From positions 1 through 64,000 of the forward strand of contig JAIXWR010000038.1 of assembly GCA_027491155.1 (NCBI GenBank): a DNA stretch of 64,000 bases. Direction: 5' to 3'. The notes under the pieces were generated by a model. The model did not search any database and had not been told where the DNA came from. It saw only the letters and a program-made list of their open reading frames with translations. Position numbers and translations under genes: made by a program. Below, one piece after another: positions 32,623 to 40,880 of this stretch; within the stretch, counting starts at the first letter, position 1, and every line of letters begins with the position of its first letter. The DNA is from Verrucomicrobiaceae bacterium. GTDB taxonomy: Bacteria; Verrucomicrobiota; Verrucomicrobiia; Verrucomicrobiales; Akkermansiaceae.

Positions 32623-33285
32623 ATGGCTCTGGCAGCGGTGATTTTTGATTTCGATGGCGTGGTGATCGATTCCCACGAGGCCCACGAGCGGTCCTGGTTC
32701 GCGCTCGCGGCGGAGCTGGGCCGGGAACTCGCGCGGGAAACCTTTGTCGCCACCTTCGGCCAGCGGAACGAGAGCATCCTGCCCTTTCTCGGCTGGGCGG
32801 AGGCCGGCGACCGGGAGCGGATCCAGCAGCTGGGCGACCGCAAGGAAGGGCTCTATCGCGAGATCCTGCGGGCGGAGGGGATCGAGCCGCTGGCGGGAGT
32901 GGTGGACTTGTTAGAAGATCTGGCCGCGGCGGGGATTCCCTGCGCGATCGGCACCTCGACGCCCCGCGCGAATGTCGAGTGCGTGCTGGAGATCACCGGG
33001 CTGGGCGGGTTTTTTCGCGACATCGCCGCGTCCGAGGATGTGTCGCGTGGCAAGCCGGATCCCGAGGTGTTCCTCAAGGCCGCGGCGAAGCTGGGCGTGG
33101 AGCCGGTGCGCTGCGTGGTGATCGAGGACGCCCACGTCGGCATTCGGGCGGCCCGGGCGGCGGGGATGAAGGCGGTGGCGGTGACGACCACCCACCCGGC
33201 GGAATCCCTCGCGCCGGAAATGCCGGACCGGATCGAGGCTTCACTCGCCGGGGTGGATGCCGCCTACCTACGGGGCCTTTGGTAA
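32623..33285 (+). CDS. HAD family phosphatase, beta-phosphoglucomutase-like
   Basis: A 220-residue cytosolic hydrolase. HAD motif I DFDGVVID (Asp9 nucleophile, Asp11), motif II in IGTSTPRANV, the Lys in SRGKPDPEVFLKAAAKLG (motif III) and VIEDAHVGIRAARAAGM (motif IV) are all present. A helical cap follows motif I (about 15-85), as in the beta-phosphoglucomutase/phosphoglycolate phosphatase subfamily. The substrate is likely a small sugar phosphate. The frame runs back to 32527 without a family-like sequence, so ATG 32623 was chosen. Confidence 0.88.
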   Translation: MALAAVIFDFDGVVIDSHEAHERSWFALAAELGRELARETFVATFGQRNESILPFLGWAEAGDRERIQQLGDRKEGLYREILRAEGIEPLAGVVDLLEDLAAAGIPCAIGTSTPRANVECVLEITGLGGFFRDIAASEDVSRGKPDPEVFLKAAAKLGVEPVRCVVIEDAHVGIRAARAAGMKAVAVTTTHPAESLAPEMPDRIEASLAGVDAAYLRGLW

Positions 33286-33295
33286 TTTCCTCCGG

Positions 33296-33325
33296 CATGC
33301 CGGCCTCCACGGGGAGGCCGGCATG
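33296..33325. other. Perfect 13-bp stem-loop after the HAD gene
   Basis: CATGCCGGCCTCC (33296-33308) and GGAGGCCGGCATG (33313-33325) form a perfect hairpin around a 4-base loop, 11 bases past the HAD stop. There is no T tract. It may be a terminator without U-tract or a mobile palindrome. Confidence 0.6.
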
Positions 33326-33442
33326 GGGCGGGACCACACGGTGCCACCCGGTCAGGAGCAACTTCGGGGATAAGTTGTGATAAAGAGATAGCGCGCCCGG
33401 CGTCCGGTGGTGAAGATTGGGCGCGGAATCGCACCTATTTGT

Positions 33443-33808
33443 ATGATAGATCCCGTTTCATCCGACGAACACCGTGCCGTGCAACTCGCCTCGCGGTTTT
33501 ACGAGGTGCTGCTGCGCTATTTGCCGCCGAGCACGACGCTGGGAGAGCTGGCGGTGCTCACCGAGGTGGCCAAGGGCGTTTACCGCCAGCAGCCGGTGAC
33601 GGTGCGGGAAATCGCGCAGAGCACCGGGATCAGCCGCTGGTCGGTGAGCCGGAGCGTCCTCCGCTTCATCGAGGATGGCTGGATCATGGAGAAAAAGGAT
33701 CCGCGGGACTCCCGGAAGAACCTGCTGGTGTGGACCGAGCAGTCCTTCGAGGGCAACCGCGCGTGGTCGCGCGACTGGATGGAGGTCTGGGCGGCGATGG
33801 AGCGGTGA
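33443..33808 (+). CDS. MarR-like winged-helix transcriptional regulator
   Basis: A 121-residue protein. The central segment PVTVREIAQSTGISRWSVSRSVLRFIEDGWIMEKKDPRDSRKNLLVWTE is a winged helix-turn-helix with the wing typical of MarR proteins (DPRDSR against the common DxxDxR). Flanking helices would form the dimer interface. ATG 33443 was preferred to an upstream ATG at 33407 because the family starts here. It is convergent with the Gfo/Idh operon, overlapping no other gene. Target genes are unknown. Confidence 0.75.
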   Translation: MIDPVSSDEHRAVQLASRFYEVLLRYLPPSTTLGELAVLTEVAKGVYRQQPVTVREIAQSTGISRWSVSRSVLRFIEDGWIMEKKDPRDSRKNLLVWTEQSFEGNRAWSRDWMEVWAAMER

Positions 33809-33821
33809 ACCCGGCGGCGGG

Positions 33822-35252
33822 TCAGACGGTGATTTCGAAGCCCTTCCGGTAGCTGCCCTTGAGCAGGGCGTTCGCCTTGTCGGCGTGGCTGCCGGTGAAG
33901 CTTTCCTTGGCACCGTCGAGGTTCAGCGCGGCGCCGAGGCGGACCGGCTGTTTGGAGGGATCGACGCCGTTCGCGGCGAGGTGGGCGGCCATGCGTTCGA
34001 CGGCATCGGCCGCGGCCGGGTGGGAGAAGGCCTCGCGGACTGCCGCGGCGGGCGCGGCCTGGCCGAGGTCCCAGGAGATGTTGCCGATGTGGGCGAGGGC
34101 CGAGGAAAGGTGGCCGCTTTCGGCGGAGTGGATCGGGTCCTGTTTGCCGGAGCGGATGGCATCGACCCAGCTCTGGAAGTGGGAGCGGCCGCCTTTGAAT
34201 TCCTTCACCTTCTTGCCGGCGGTGTCGAAGACCGCGCAGCCCGCACCGTGGCCGCCGGCCAGCCAGCCGCCCTCGTATTCGATGAGGTTGCCGATCTGCT
34301 GGCCCTTGAAGTCGTCCATGCCGGACTTGTAATCGACGCCCTTCTTCGGCAGGCCGCGGACCTCGAACAGGATCGGCGCGGGCTCGTAGCCGAGGAAGAC
34401 GACCTGGGTGTTGGCGACATCGCCGTCGTCGTCGTGGGCAAAACGGCCGCCGCAGGAGATGACCGAGGCGGGGAGTTCCTTCGGGTCGCCGAGTGCCCAG
34501 CGGCAGACATCGAGCTGGTGCGGTCCCTGGTTGCCGAGGTCGCCGTTGCCGTAGGTGGACTGCCAGTGCCAGTCGTAGTGGAACTGCCGGCGCTTCACCG
34601 GCGCGGTCTCGCGCGGGCCGCACCACAGGTCGTAGTCGACCTCCGCGGGCGCCTTCTTCGGGGCGTCGACCTTGCCGATCGACGGCCGCGGCTTGTAGCA
34701 GAAGCCGCGGGCGAGGGTGAGCTTGCCGAGGTTCCCTTCCTTCAGCCAGGCGAAGGCTTCTTCCCAGCAGGTCTCGGAGCGGCGCTGGAAGCCGTGCTGG
34801 ATGATCACCCGGTATTTCGCCTGCGCCTCGGCGAGCTTGCGGCCTTCCCAGACGTTGTGGGAAACGGGCTTCTCGACATAGACGTGCTTGCCGTTCGCCG
34901 CGGCGGTGATGGCGATGAGGCAATGGGTGTGGTTCGGCGTGGCGATGCAGACGGCATCGATGTCCTTCGACTCGCAGAGCTTCCGGTAATCGGCGAAGCC
35001 CGCGACCTTGACGCCCTTCTTGTCGAGCTTTTCGACGTTGCGGGCGAGCACCTTCGAGTCGCAGTCGCAGAGGGCGACGAGGCGGGCACCTTTGGCGGAA
35101 AGGATGCCGTCGATGTGGGCGCCGCCGCGGCCGTTGAGGCCGATCACCGCGACGCGGAGTTCGCCGTTCGCGCCCTGGGCGCGGGCGAGCGGGGAGAGCA
35201 GGGACCAGGTGCCGGCGAAGGCGGAGGTGCTGAGGAATAGGCGGCGGTTCAT
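33822..35252 (-). CDS. Secreted Gfo/Idh/MocA family oxidoreductase
   Basis: A 476-residue NAD(P)-dependent oxidoreductase. The signal MNRRLFLSTSAFAG resembles a twin-arginine leader, which fits export with bound nucleotide. The Rossmann fold (about 30-155) has VAVIGLNGRGGAHIDG as the glycine-rich loop and VYVEKPVSHN as the EKP motif of the family. The C-terminal beta-sheet domain contains GNGDLGNQGPHQLDVCRWALG. Such secreted members are common in Planctomycetes and Verrucomicrobia and probably oxidise or rearrange sugar derivatives. It overlaps the DUF6807 gene by 4 bp (ATGA), so the two are coupled. Confidence 0.88.
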   Translation of the reverse strand: MNRRLFLSTSAFAGTWSLLSPLARAQGANGELRVAVIGLNGRGGAHIDGILSAKGARLVALCDCDSKVLARNVEKLDKKGVKVAGFADYRKLCESKDIDAVCIATPNHTHCLIAITAAANGKHVYVEKPVSHNVWEGRKLAEAQAKYRVIIQHGFQRRSETCWEEAFAWLKEGNLGKLTLARGFCYKPRPSIGKVDAPKKAPAEVDYDLWCGPRETAPVKRRQFHYDWHWQSTYGNGDLGNQGPHQLDVCRWALGDPKELPASVISCGGRFAHDDDGDVANTQVVFLGYEPAPILFEVRGLPKKGVDYKSGMDDFKGQQIGNLIEYEGGWLAGGHGAGCAVFDTAGKKVKEFKGGRSHFQSWVDAIRSGKQDPIHSAESGHLSSALAHIGNISWDLGQAAPAAAVREAFSHPAAADAVERMAAHLAANGVDPSKQPVRLGAALNLDGAKESFTGSHADKANALLKGSYRKGFEITV

Positions 35253-36181
35253 GGGTTTTTGGAGAAGTCTTTCCAGAGTTCCGGCAGCTTCGAGGATTCC
35301 AAGCTGCCATGATGGAGGACCACTCCGTAACGGAAGGTCAGCGACTCGCCTTTCTTCAGGACGTGGTTGCCGAGGGTCTTGTCCTTCTTGCTTTCGAAGT
35401 CGTGGATGCCGAAAGGGTTCGCTGCGAGCAGGCCGTAGTCGCGGGCGTGCCACCAGGTCGGGTGGCGGAGGTTGGAGGGGTGGTCGAGGACGGCGATCAC
35501 CGCCGGTTCGTTCTTTTCATCCGGGCCGGTGAAGGCGACCCAGGTCGACTTCTTGCCCCAGACGGCACCGTCCTTGCGGCCTTCGGAGTCGGCGATCGCG
35601 CCCTTCGCGACGGGGCCTTTCTGGCGCAGGGTGCGGTCGACGCGGATCGCGAAGAAGCCTTCCTTGGTGTCGGCGAAGGTGGCGTCGCCGTCGGCCGCGG
35701 TGAGCGTCGAGGTGAAGTCGATCATCGTGGTCTTCGCGTCGACCTTCTTGAAGGCGTAGGTCCGCGTCTCGGTGAGGTGGGTCTTGCCGCCGGCGGTCCA
35801 GGCGAGGTCGACGGTGAAGGAGTCCTTCCGGATTTCGCCGACCTTCTTGAGCTCGATCTTCGGGTCCTTGCCGAACTGCCAGGCCCAGAAATCGTGGCCG
35901 TTGACGTTGCCGTGGCTCATCCAGAACGAGCGGTGGTGGGGGTGGTCCTCGTCCTCCTTGAAGCCGTTCTCCATCGGCCAGCGGCGGCTCAGCACGGCAC
36001 CGGACGCGGACATCAGCGGGGCGCAATAGGGGACGCGGGAATCGGTGCGGAAGGTGGTGTAGGGCTTTCCGTCCAGGTCGACTTGGATCGTCTTGGCATC
36101 GGACGCGCCCTTGATGGAGAAGCCTTCTTCCGCGAGGAGCGGCGAGGCGAGCAGCAGGCAGGGGAAAAGCAGCCGTTTCAT
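35249..36181 (-). CDS. Exported DUF6807 (PmoA-like) family protein
   Basis: A 310-residue protein with signal peptide (1-17). Conserved phrases HPHHRSFWMSHGNVNG, HPTWWHARDYGLLAANPFG and RYGVVLHHG are those of the family annotated PmoA or DUF6807 (recalled). The His-rich first motif could bind metal. The family has no proven activity, despite the methane monooxygenase-derived name. It is first gene of a two-gene operon with the Gfo/Idh/MocA oxidoreductase and is divergent from the ECF sigma gene at 36282, with about 100 bp for both promoters. Confidence 0.8.
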   Translation of the reverse strand: MKRLLFPCLLLASPLLAEEGFSIKGASDAKTIQVDLDGKPYTTFRTDSRVPYCAPLMSASGAVLSRRWPMENGFKEDEDHPHHRSFWMSHGNVNGHDFWAWQFGKDPKIELKKVGEIRKDSFTVDLAWTAGGKTHLTETRTYAFKKVDAKTTMIDFTSTLTAADGDATFADTKEGFFAIRVDRTLRQKGPVAKGAIADSEGRKDGAVWGKKSTWVAFTGPDEKNEPAVIAVLDHPSNLRHPTWWHARDYGLLAANPFGIHDFESKKDKTLGNHVLKKGESLTFRYGVVLHHGSLESSKLPELWKDFSKNP

Positions 36182-36281
36182 GGCATCACGCTGGAGGGGA
36201 TCGGCGGACGGCGCGATGGAAAATTGCGGAATAACCGTTATGGGTAGGCCTCCCAGCGAGGTCCGATGTCCGAATTCCACG

Positions 36282-36830
36282 ATGTCCGAATTCCAACAGC
36301 TCGTCGACGCCCATTACGAAGCGCTTTACCGCTTCGCGATGTCGCTGTCGAAGAACGCCGACACGGCGGCGGACCTGGTGCAGGGGACTTTCTGCATCTG
36401 GGCGCAGAAGGGTCACCAGCTCAAGGAGCGGGACAAGGCGAAGACCTGGCTCTTCACCACGCTGCACCGCGAGTTCCTGTCGCTGGCCCGGAAGGCGAAG
36501 CGCTACAGCGACGAGGAGCTGACGGAGGAAATGGCCGGCCGGATTTCGGCGGAGGACGACGACACCGAGCGCACGATGGACGGCCAGCGGGCGCTGGAGC
36601 TGCTGGGCGAACTCGACGAAAATTTCCGCGCGCCGCTTGCACTTTTTTACCTCCAGCAGCACAGCTACAAGGAGATCGCGGAGATCCTCGACGTGCCGAT
36701 CGGCACCGTGATGTCCCGCATTTCCCGGGCGAAGGAGATGCTGCGCCGGCGGATGACGTCGGAGCCGTCGAGCGCCCCGAAAAACATCCTACAACTTCAA
36801 CCGGAGGCTTTGAGATCGAACCATGGATAA
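36282..36830 (+). CDS. ECF RNA polymerase sigma factor
   Basis: A 182-residue sigma-70 factor. Region 2: YRFAMSLSKNADTAADLVQGTFCIWAQKGHQLKERDKAKTWLFTTLHREFL. Region 4: LFYLQQHSYKEIAEILDVPIGTVMSRISRAKEMLRRRM. Both are clear. The frame extends upstream without family similarity, so ATG 36282 was chosen; ATG at 36240 is an alternative. It overlaps the following membrane protein by 8 bp, the usual sigma/anti-sigma arrangement. The nearest divergent targets are the DUF6807-Gfo/Idh operon. Confidence 0.9.
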   Translation: MSEFQQLVDAHYEALYRFAMSLSKNADTAADLVQGTFCIWAQKGHQLKERDKAKTWLFTTLHREFLSLARKAKRYSDEELTEEMAGRISAEDDDTERTMDGQRALELLGELDENFRAPLALFYLQQHSYKEIAEILDVPIGTVMSRISRAKEMLRRRMTSEPSSAPKNILQLQPEALRSNHG

Positions 36831-37758
36831 GGAGGAAGCCCGTTTCATCCTCCGCTGCTTCCGCCCGGACGGCGCGGACGCGGGGAACCCCGACTTCGCC
36901 GAGGCTTTGGCCTGGGCGGCGAAGGACCGCGAGCTTGGCGAGTGGCTGGCCCGCGAACGGTCGAGCGACGCCGGCTTTGCCAAGGCGCTGGGGGCGGTGG
37001 GCATTCCCGCGACGCTGCGGGAGGAAATCCTGGCGGGACTGGCGCTGGAGCGCGGTGACGAGACCGGGCTGCCGGATGCGTTCGATGCCTGCGTGATCGG
37101 CGCGATGGCGGCCTTGTCGCCGCCGCCCGGCCTGCGTGCGGAGATTCTGGCCGCGATGGAGCGGACCGTCGCGCCCGCACCGGCCCCGAACAAGATCCTG
37201 TGGCGCTACGGGCTCCCGGCCGCCGCCGCCGCGGGGATCGCGCTGGCTTTCCTGCTCTCCGGACCTTCTTCGGCCCCGCCGGAGGAAACCGTGGTCTCCA
37301 ACCCGCCCGGCAACGGGGCGGTGGTGCCGGCGGGCAATCAACTCACGATCAGCGTGGTCGAGTCCGGCTTCATCAAGACCTTCGAGTCCCCGGGATTCAC
37401 CCTCGACCTCAAGAATCCGGATCACCACGCGCTGTTCAACCATCTGAAATCGGCCAAGCTTCCCTGCCCGACGCGTTGCCTGCCGAAGGGATTGAAGGGC
37501 GTGCCGGGAGTCGGCTGCCGCGAGCTGGAGATCGAAGGCAAGCGAGGTGCTCTCGTTTGCTTCAAGCAGGAGAACGACATCGTCCACCTGGTGGTCTTCA
37601 AGCGCTGCGACGTGAAGTGCAAGCTGCCGGACACCGGCAGGCCCGACTTCAAGCAGCGCGGCAACTGGTCGGTCGCCCGCTGGAGCGACGACGACTGGGT
37701 CTTCGTGCTGATGGGCAAGGAAGGCGTGGACGCGAAGCGGCTGGAAGGGATGTTCTGA
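36823..37758 (+). CDS. Membrane-anchored putative anti-sigma factor
   Basis: A 311-residue protein. The first ~120 residues are helical and cytoplasmic (Ala/Glu/Arg-rich), followed by one membrane helix (about 127-146) and a ~160-residue periplasmic domain with several Cys (CPTRCLPKGLKGVPGVGC, RCDVKCKL). The topology and the 8-bp overlap with the ECF sigma gene argue for an anti-sigma factor. No zinc-binding ZAS motif is visible, so assignment rests on context. Cys-rich periplasmic part may sense redox or bind a ligand. Confidence 0.65.
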   Translation: MDKEEARFILRCFRPDGADAGNPDFAEALAWAAKDRELGEWLARERSSDAGFAKALGAVGIPATLREEILAGLALERGDETGLPDAFDACVIGAMAALSPPPGLRAEILAAMERTVAPAPAPNKILWRYGLPAAAAAGIALAFLLSGPSSAPPEETVVSNPPGNGAVVPAGNQLTISVVESGFIKTFESPGFTLDLKNPDHHALFNHLKSAKLPCPTRCLPKGLKGVPGVGCRELEIEGKRGALVCFKQENDIVHLVVFKRCDVKCKLPDTGRPDFKQRGNWSVARWSDDDWVFVLMGKEGVDAKRLEGMF

Positions 37759-37769
37759 GGGTTTGCGTT

Positions 37770-37808
37770 GTGGAGTGCGCCGGCATGACGGCGCTGTGGC
37801 TGCGGGTG
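37770..37808 (+). repeat. REP palindrome, left outer
   Basis: Shares the GTGGAGTGC...GGCATGACG.CGCT.TGGCTGCGGGTG pattern with the unit at 38583-38621 and lies just behind the anti-sigma gene. Confidence 0.75.
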
Positions 37809-37943
37809 CGTGGGTTTGTGGGTGCGGGCGGAATTGCCATTTCCGGCCGCCTGCCGGGGCGCTAGCCGTGGCGTGATGCAGGGCTGCAGAGCCCGCGTGA
37901 AGGGGGCGTGCTGGCGATCCGGGCCGGGTGACGTTGCGGACCT

Positions 37944-37980
37944 CACCCGCAGCCAAAGCTGCGTCGTGCCGCAGCACTCC
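37944..37980 (-). repeat. REP palindrome, left inner (inverted)
   Basis: The reverse complement of the 37770 unit (CACCCGCAGCCAAAGCTGCGTCGTGCCGCAGCACTCC). With the left outer unit it makes a head-to-head pair 135 bp apart, upstream of the RAYT gene. Confidence 0.75.
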
Positions 37981-38025
37981 AAGTTTTGCTGGCGCGGCGA
38001 CGCGGCATTTGTTCATAAGAACATC

Positions 38026-38601
38026 ATGAGCGAGAGCGTTCGCCCCGTCCGTTGGCCTCATGCGCCGATGCATTTGCTGGGTGGCACGGGCGTGTATTTG
38101 GTGACTGCGGGCACGTATTTGAAAGCCCATCGATTCCGCGAAAACGGCCGGCTTGAAGTGCTGCACCGGGGCCTGCTTGCAGTGGCGGAAGAGTTCGGGT
38201 GGCGGCTGGAAGCCTGGGCGGTGTTTTCGAACCACTACCATTTCATCGGCGCTTCGCCGGACGAGGGCGCGGAGAATCTGAGCGAAATGCTCGGGAAACT
38301 GCACATGAGGACTGCGGAATGGATCAACAAACTCGACCAAGCTCCGGGGCGGAAGGTTTGGTACAATTTCCGCGAAACACAGCTGACCTTCGAGAAGGCC
38401 TACCTTGCGCGCTTGAACTACGTGCATCGGAATGCGGTTAAGCACTGCTTGGTGACCGAGCCCGCGGATTATCCATGGTGCTCTGCGGGGTGGCTTGCGA
38501 GGAACGCGAGTGTCGCGCAAAGAGCGACCCTCGAGTCTTTCCCGATCGACCGGGTGAAGGTCTACGACGAGTTCTCTCCGGTATGGACTGCGACGGCATG
38601 A
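38026..38601 (+). CDS. REP-associated tyrosine transposase (RAYT)
   Basis: A 191-residue Y1-transposase-type protein. The HUH motif is HYH (His70, His72 in VFSNHYHFIG), and the catalytic Tyr is probably Tyr132 in ARLNYVHRNAVKH. The fold and size are those of IS200-like RAYT enzymes, which process REP palindromes. REP units flank it on both sides in inverted orientation (37770, 37944, 38583, 38757), and a remote pair lies at 51978-52140. The frame extends upstream to 37810 through REP DNA; ATG 38026 is the true start. The last codons read into the next REP. Confidence 0.85.
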   Translation: MSESVRPVRWPHAPMHLLGGTGVYLVTAGTYLKAHRFRENGRLEVLHRGLLAVAEEFGWRLEAWAVFSNHYHFIGASPDEGAENLSEMLGKLHMRTAEWINKLDQAPGRKVWYNFRETQLTFEKAYLARLNYVHRNAVKHCLVTEPADYPWCSAGWLARNASVAQRATLESFPIDRVKVYDEFSPVWTATA

Positions 38602-38621
38602 CGTCGCTTTGGCTGCGGGTG
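38583..38621 (+). repeat. REP palindrome, right inner
   Basis: Near copy of the 37770-37808 unit; overlaps the last six codons and stop of the RAYT gene. Confidence 0.75.
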
Positions 38622-38756
38622 GACTTGGTTTGTTCGTGCGGTTCGAGTCGTCCTCGGAAGCTTGATTCTGCGGGCTGCTGTTTCGTTTCGACCTGCCGGA
38701 AAGCCCTGCGCAGAGCTGCCGCTCGGGCGATCCGGACCTGGTGAACATGCGGACCT

Positions 38757-38795
38757 CACCCGCATCCAAAGCTGCGTCATGCCGCAGCACTCCAT
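38757..38795 (-). repeat. REP palindrome, right outer (inverted)
   Basis: Near copy of the 37944-37980 unit, 135 bp beyond the right inner unit, the same spacing as on the left. The typA terminator begins directly after. Confidence 0.75.
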
Positions 38796-38831
38796 AAAAA
38801 GACAACGGGCCGCTTCTCGCGAAGCGGCCCG
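38796..38831 (-). terminator. Rho-independent terminator of typA
   Basis: On the minus strand CGGGCCGCTTC (38831-38821) pairs with GAAGCGGCCCG (38816-38806), loop GCGA, followed by TTGTCTTTTT. Confidence 0.9.
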
Positions 38832-38864
38832 TGCGGGGAAGGCAGTGGGGAAGATCGTGTCTCC

Positions 38865-40709
38865 TCAGCCGCGGTTGCTGCGGTCCTCGTAGGTGAGGCC
38901 CTTGGCGGCGCGCTTGCGGGCGTTGGCGTCGAGCAGGCGCTTGCGCAGGCGGATGTTCTGCGGGGTGGCTTCCACGAGCTCGTCGGCGTCGATGTATTCG
39001 ATCGCGCGCTCCAGCGAGAAGCGGATCGCGGGGGTGAGCTTGGAGGTCTTGTCCTTGCCGGCGGAGCGCATGTTGTCGAGGTGCTTCTCCTTGACCGGGT
39101 TGACCGGCAGGTCGCCGACGCGCGGGTTCTCGCCGACCAGCATGCCTTCGTAAACGGCATCGCCGGGGGCGACGAAGAGCACGCCGCGCTCCTCGAGCAT
39201 CTGCAGCGAGTAGGGCGTGGCCGCGCCGGAATCCATCGAGACCAGGGTGCCGGTGGTGCGGTTCTGGATTTCGCCGGCGTGCGGGGCGTATTCCTTGAAG
39301 AGGTGGCTCATGATGCCGTGGCCGGAGGTCAGGTTGACCAGTTCGGTCTCGAAGCCGATCAGGCCGCGGGTCGGGATGCTGGCCTGGATGAAGACGCGGC
39401 CGCTGGCCTCGGTGTCCATGTGCTCCATCATGCCCTTGCGGTTCATGAGGATCTTGAGGATGCCCTGGGTGTAGTCGCCGGGGGCCTCGACGTAGAGGGT
39501 TTCGAAGGGCTCGAGCACCTTGCCGTTGTCGTCGCGGCGGTAAATCACCACGGGACGGGAGACCAGCACCTCGAAGCCTTCGCGCCGCATCTGCTCGACC
39601 AGCACCGCGATCTGCATCGCGCCGCGGGCGGAGACGTTGAAGACGCCGGAAGTGTCGGTGTCCTCGACGGTGATCGAAATGTTGGTCTTCAACTCGCGCA
39701 TCAGGCGTTCGCGGATGGCGCGGGAGGTGACGTGCTTGCCTTCCTTGCCGGCCAGCGGTCCGTCGTTGATGGAGAACTGCATCGACACGGTCGGCGGGTC
39801 GATCGCGACGAACGGCAGCGGCTCCTGGTCGGGCGAACCGGCGAGGGTTTCGCCGATGTTCACGTTCTCGATGCCGGCGGCGACGCCGACGATGCCACCG
39901 GCGCTGCAGCCTTCCGAGTCGGTGGTGGCGAGGCCGGAGTAGGTGAAGGTCTTCATCACCTTCGACTGGGTCTTGGTGCCGTCCTCGCGGAGCAGCCAGA
40001 CGTTGTCGCCTTTCTTCACGCTGCCGCCGAGGACCTTGCCGACCGCCACGCGGCCGACGTAGTCGTCCCACTCGATGTTGGAGACCAGCATGAGGAAGGG
40101 AGCATCGGGATCGGCCTTGGGGGCGGGGATGTGCTCGATGATCTTCTTGAGCAGCGGCACGCAGTCCTTCCGCTCGTCATCCGGGTGATCCATGAAGTAG
40201 CCGTCGCGGGCGGAGCCGTAGCAGAATGGGGCGTTGAACTGCTCCTCGTCGGCGTCGAGGTCGAGCAGGAGTTCGAGGACCTGGTCGTGGACCTTGAGCG
40301 GGGTGGCGAGCGGGCGGTCGATCTTGTTGACCACGACGATGGGCTTGAGGCCTTCCTGCATCGCCTTGCGGAGCACGAAGCGGGTCTGGGCCTGCGGGCC
40401 GCCGGAGGCATCGACGACCAGCAGGACGCCGTCGACCATCTTCATCACGCGTTCCACCTCGGCGCCGAAGTCGGCGTGGCCCGGGGTGTCGACGATGTTG
40501 ATGGTGTAGCCTTCCCAGTGGATGGCGGTGTTCTTGGCCTTGATGGTGATGCCCTTTTCCTTCTCAAGGTCCATCGAGTCCATGGCGCGTTCTTGCTGGG
40601 CCTGGTTGTCGCGGTAGGTGCCGCCGGCTTGCAGGAGCTGGTCGACGAGGGTGGTTTTCCCATGGTCAACGTGGGCGATGATGGCGAGATTGCGGATCTT
40701 GAGAGACAT
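38865..40709 (-). CDS. typA: Ribosome-associated translational GTPase TypA/BipA
   Basis: A 614-residue translation-factor GTPase, the usual length for TypA. G1 AHVDHGKTT (12-20), G2 with EKGITIKAKNT, G3 DTPGHADFG, G4 NKIDRP, followed by domains II, III, V and the C-terminal BipA domain (GRVFIQASIPTRGLIGFETEL). It binds 70S ribosomes under stress or at low temperature and helps 50S assembly and translation of selected mRNAs. The ATG at 40709 starts the canonical MSLKIRNLAIIAHVDHGKT. It stands alone between REP DNA and the kinase operon and ends in a strong terminator. Confidence 0.97.
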   Translation of the reverse strand: MSLKIRNLAIIAHVDHGKTTLVDQLLQAGGTYRDNQAQQERAMDSMDLEKEKGITIKAKNTAIHWEGYTINIVDTPGHADFGAEVERVMKMVDGVLLVVDASGGPQAQTRFVLRKAMQEGLKPIVVVNKIDRPLATPLKVHDQVLELLLDLDADEEQFNAPFCYGSARDGYFMDHPDDERKDCVPLLKKIIEHIPAPKADPDAPFLMLVSNIEWDDYVGRVAVGKVLGGSVKKGDNVWLLREDGTKTQSKVMKTFTYSGLATTDSEGCSAGGIVGVAAGIENVNIGETLAGSPDQEPLPFVAIDPPTVSMQFSINDGPLAGKEGKHVTSRAIRERLMRELKTNISITVEDTDTSGVFNVSARGAMQIAVLVEQMRREGFEVLVSRPVVIYRRDDNGKVLEPFETLYVEAPGDYTQGILKILMNRKGMMEHMDTEASGRVFIQASIPTRGLIGFETELVNLTSGHGIMSHLFKEYAPHAGEIQNRTTGTLVSMDSGAATPYSLQMLEERGVLFVAPGDAVYEGMLVGENPRVGDLPVNPVKEKHLDNMRSAGKDKTSKLTPAIRFSLERAIEYIDADELVEATPQNIRLRKRLLDANARKRAAKGLTYEDRSNRG

Positions 40710-40880
40710 GGCGGCGTGGGCCCGGAAGTCGGGCGGGGCGGGGCTATGGCGGCTTTTTCCCGGATTGGCAAGGGGAAGCACGTGGCGTTCCCGCCGCGGA
40801 GCGCTGAAAATCATCGGGAAAGCGGGGATGGGGCCGCTTGGCGGGGCGGCTTCGGCCCCGGCCGTCGAAGCCGGCGCTCC

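Noticed and set aside
33675-35240. 521-codon plus-strand frame over the Gfo/Idh gene
   Set aside because: Antisense shadow without domain; the minus frame has Rossmann and EKP motifs.
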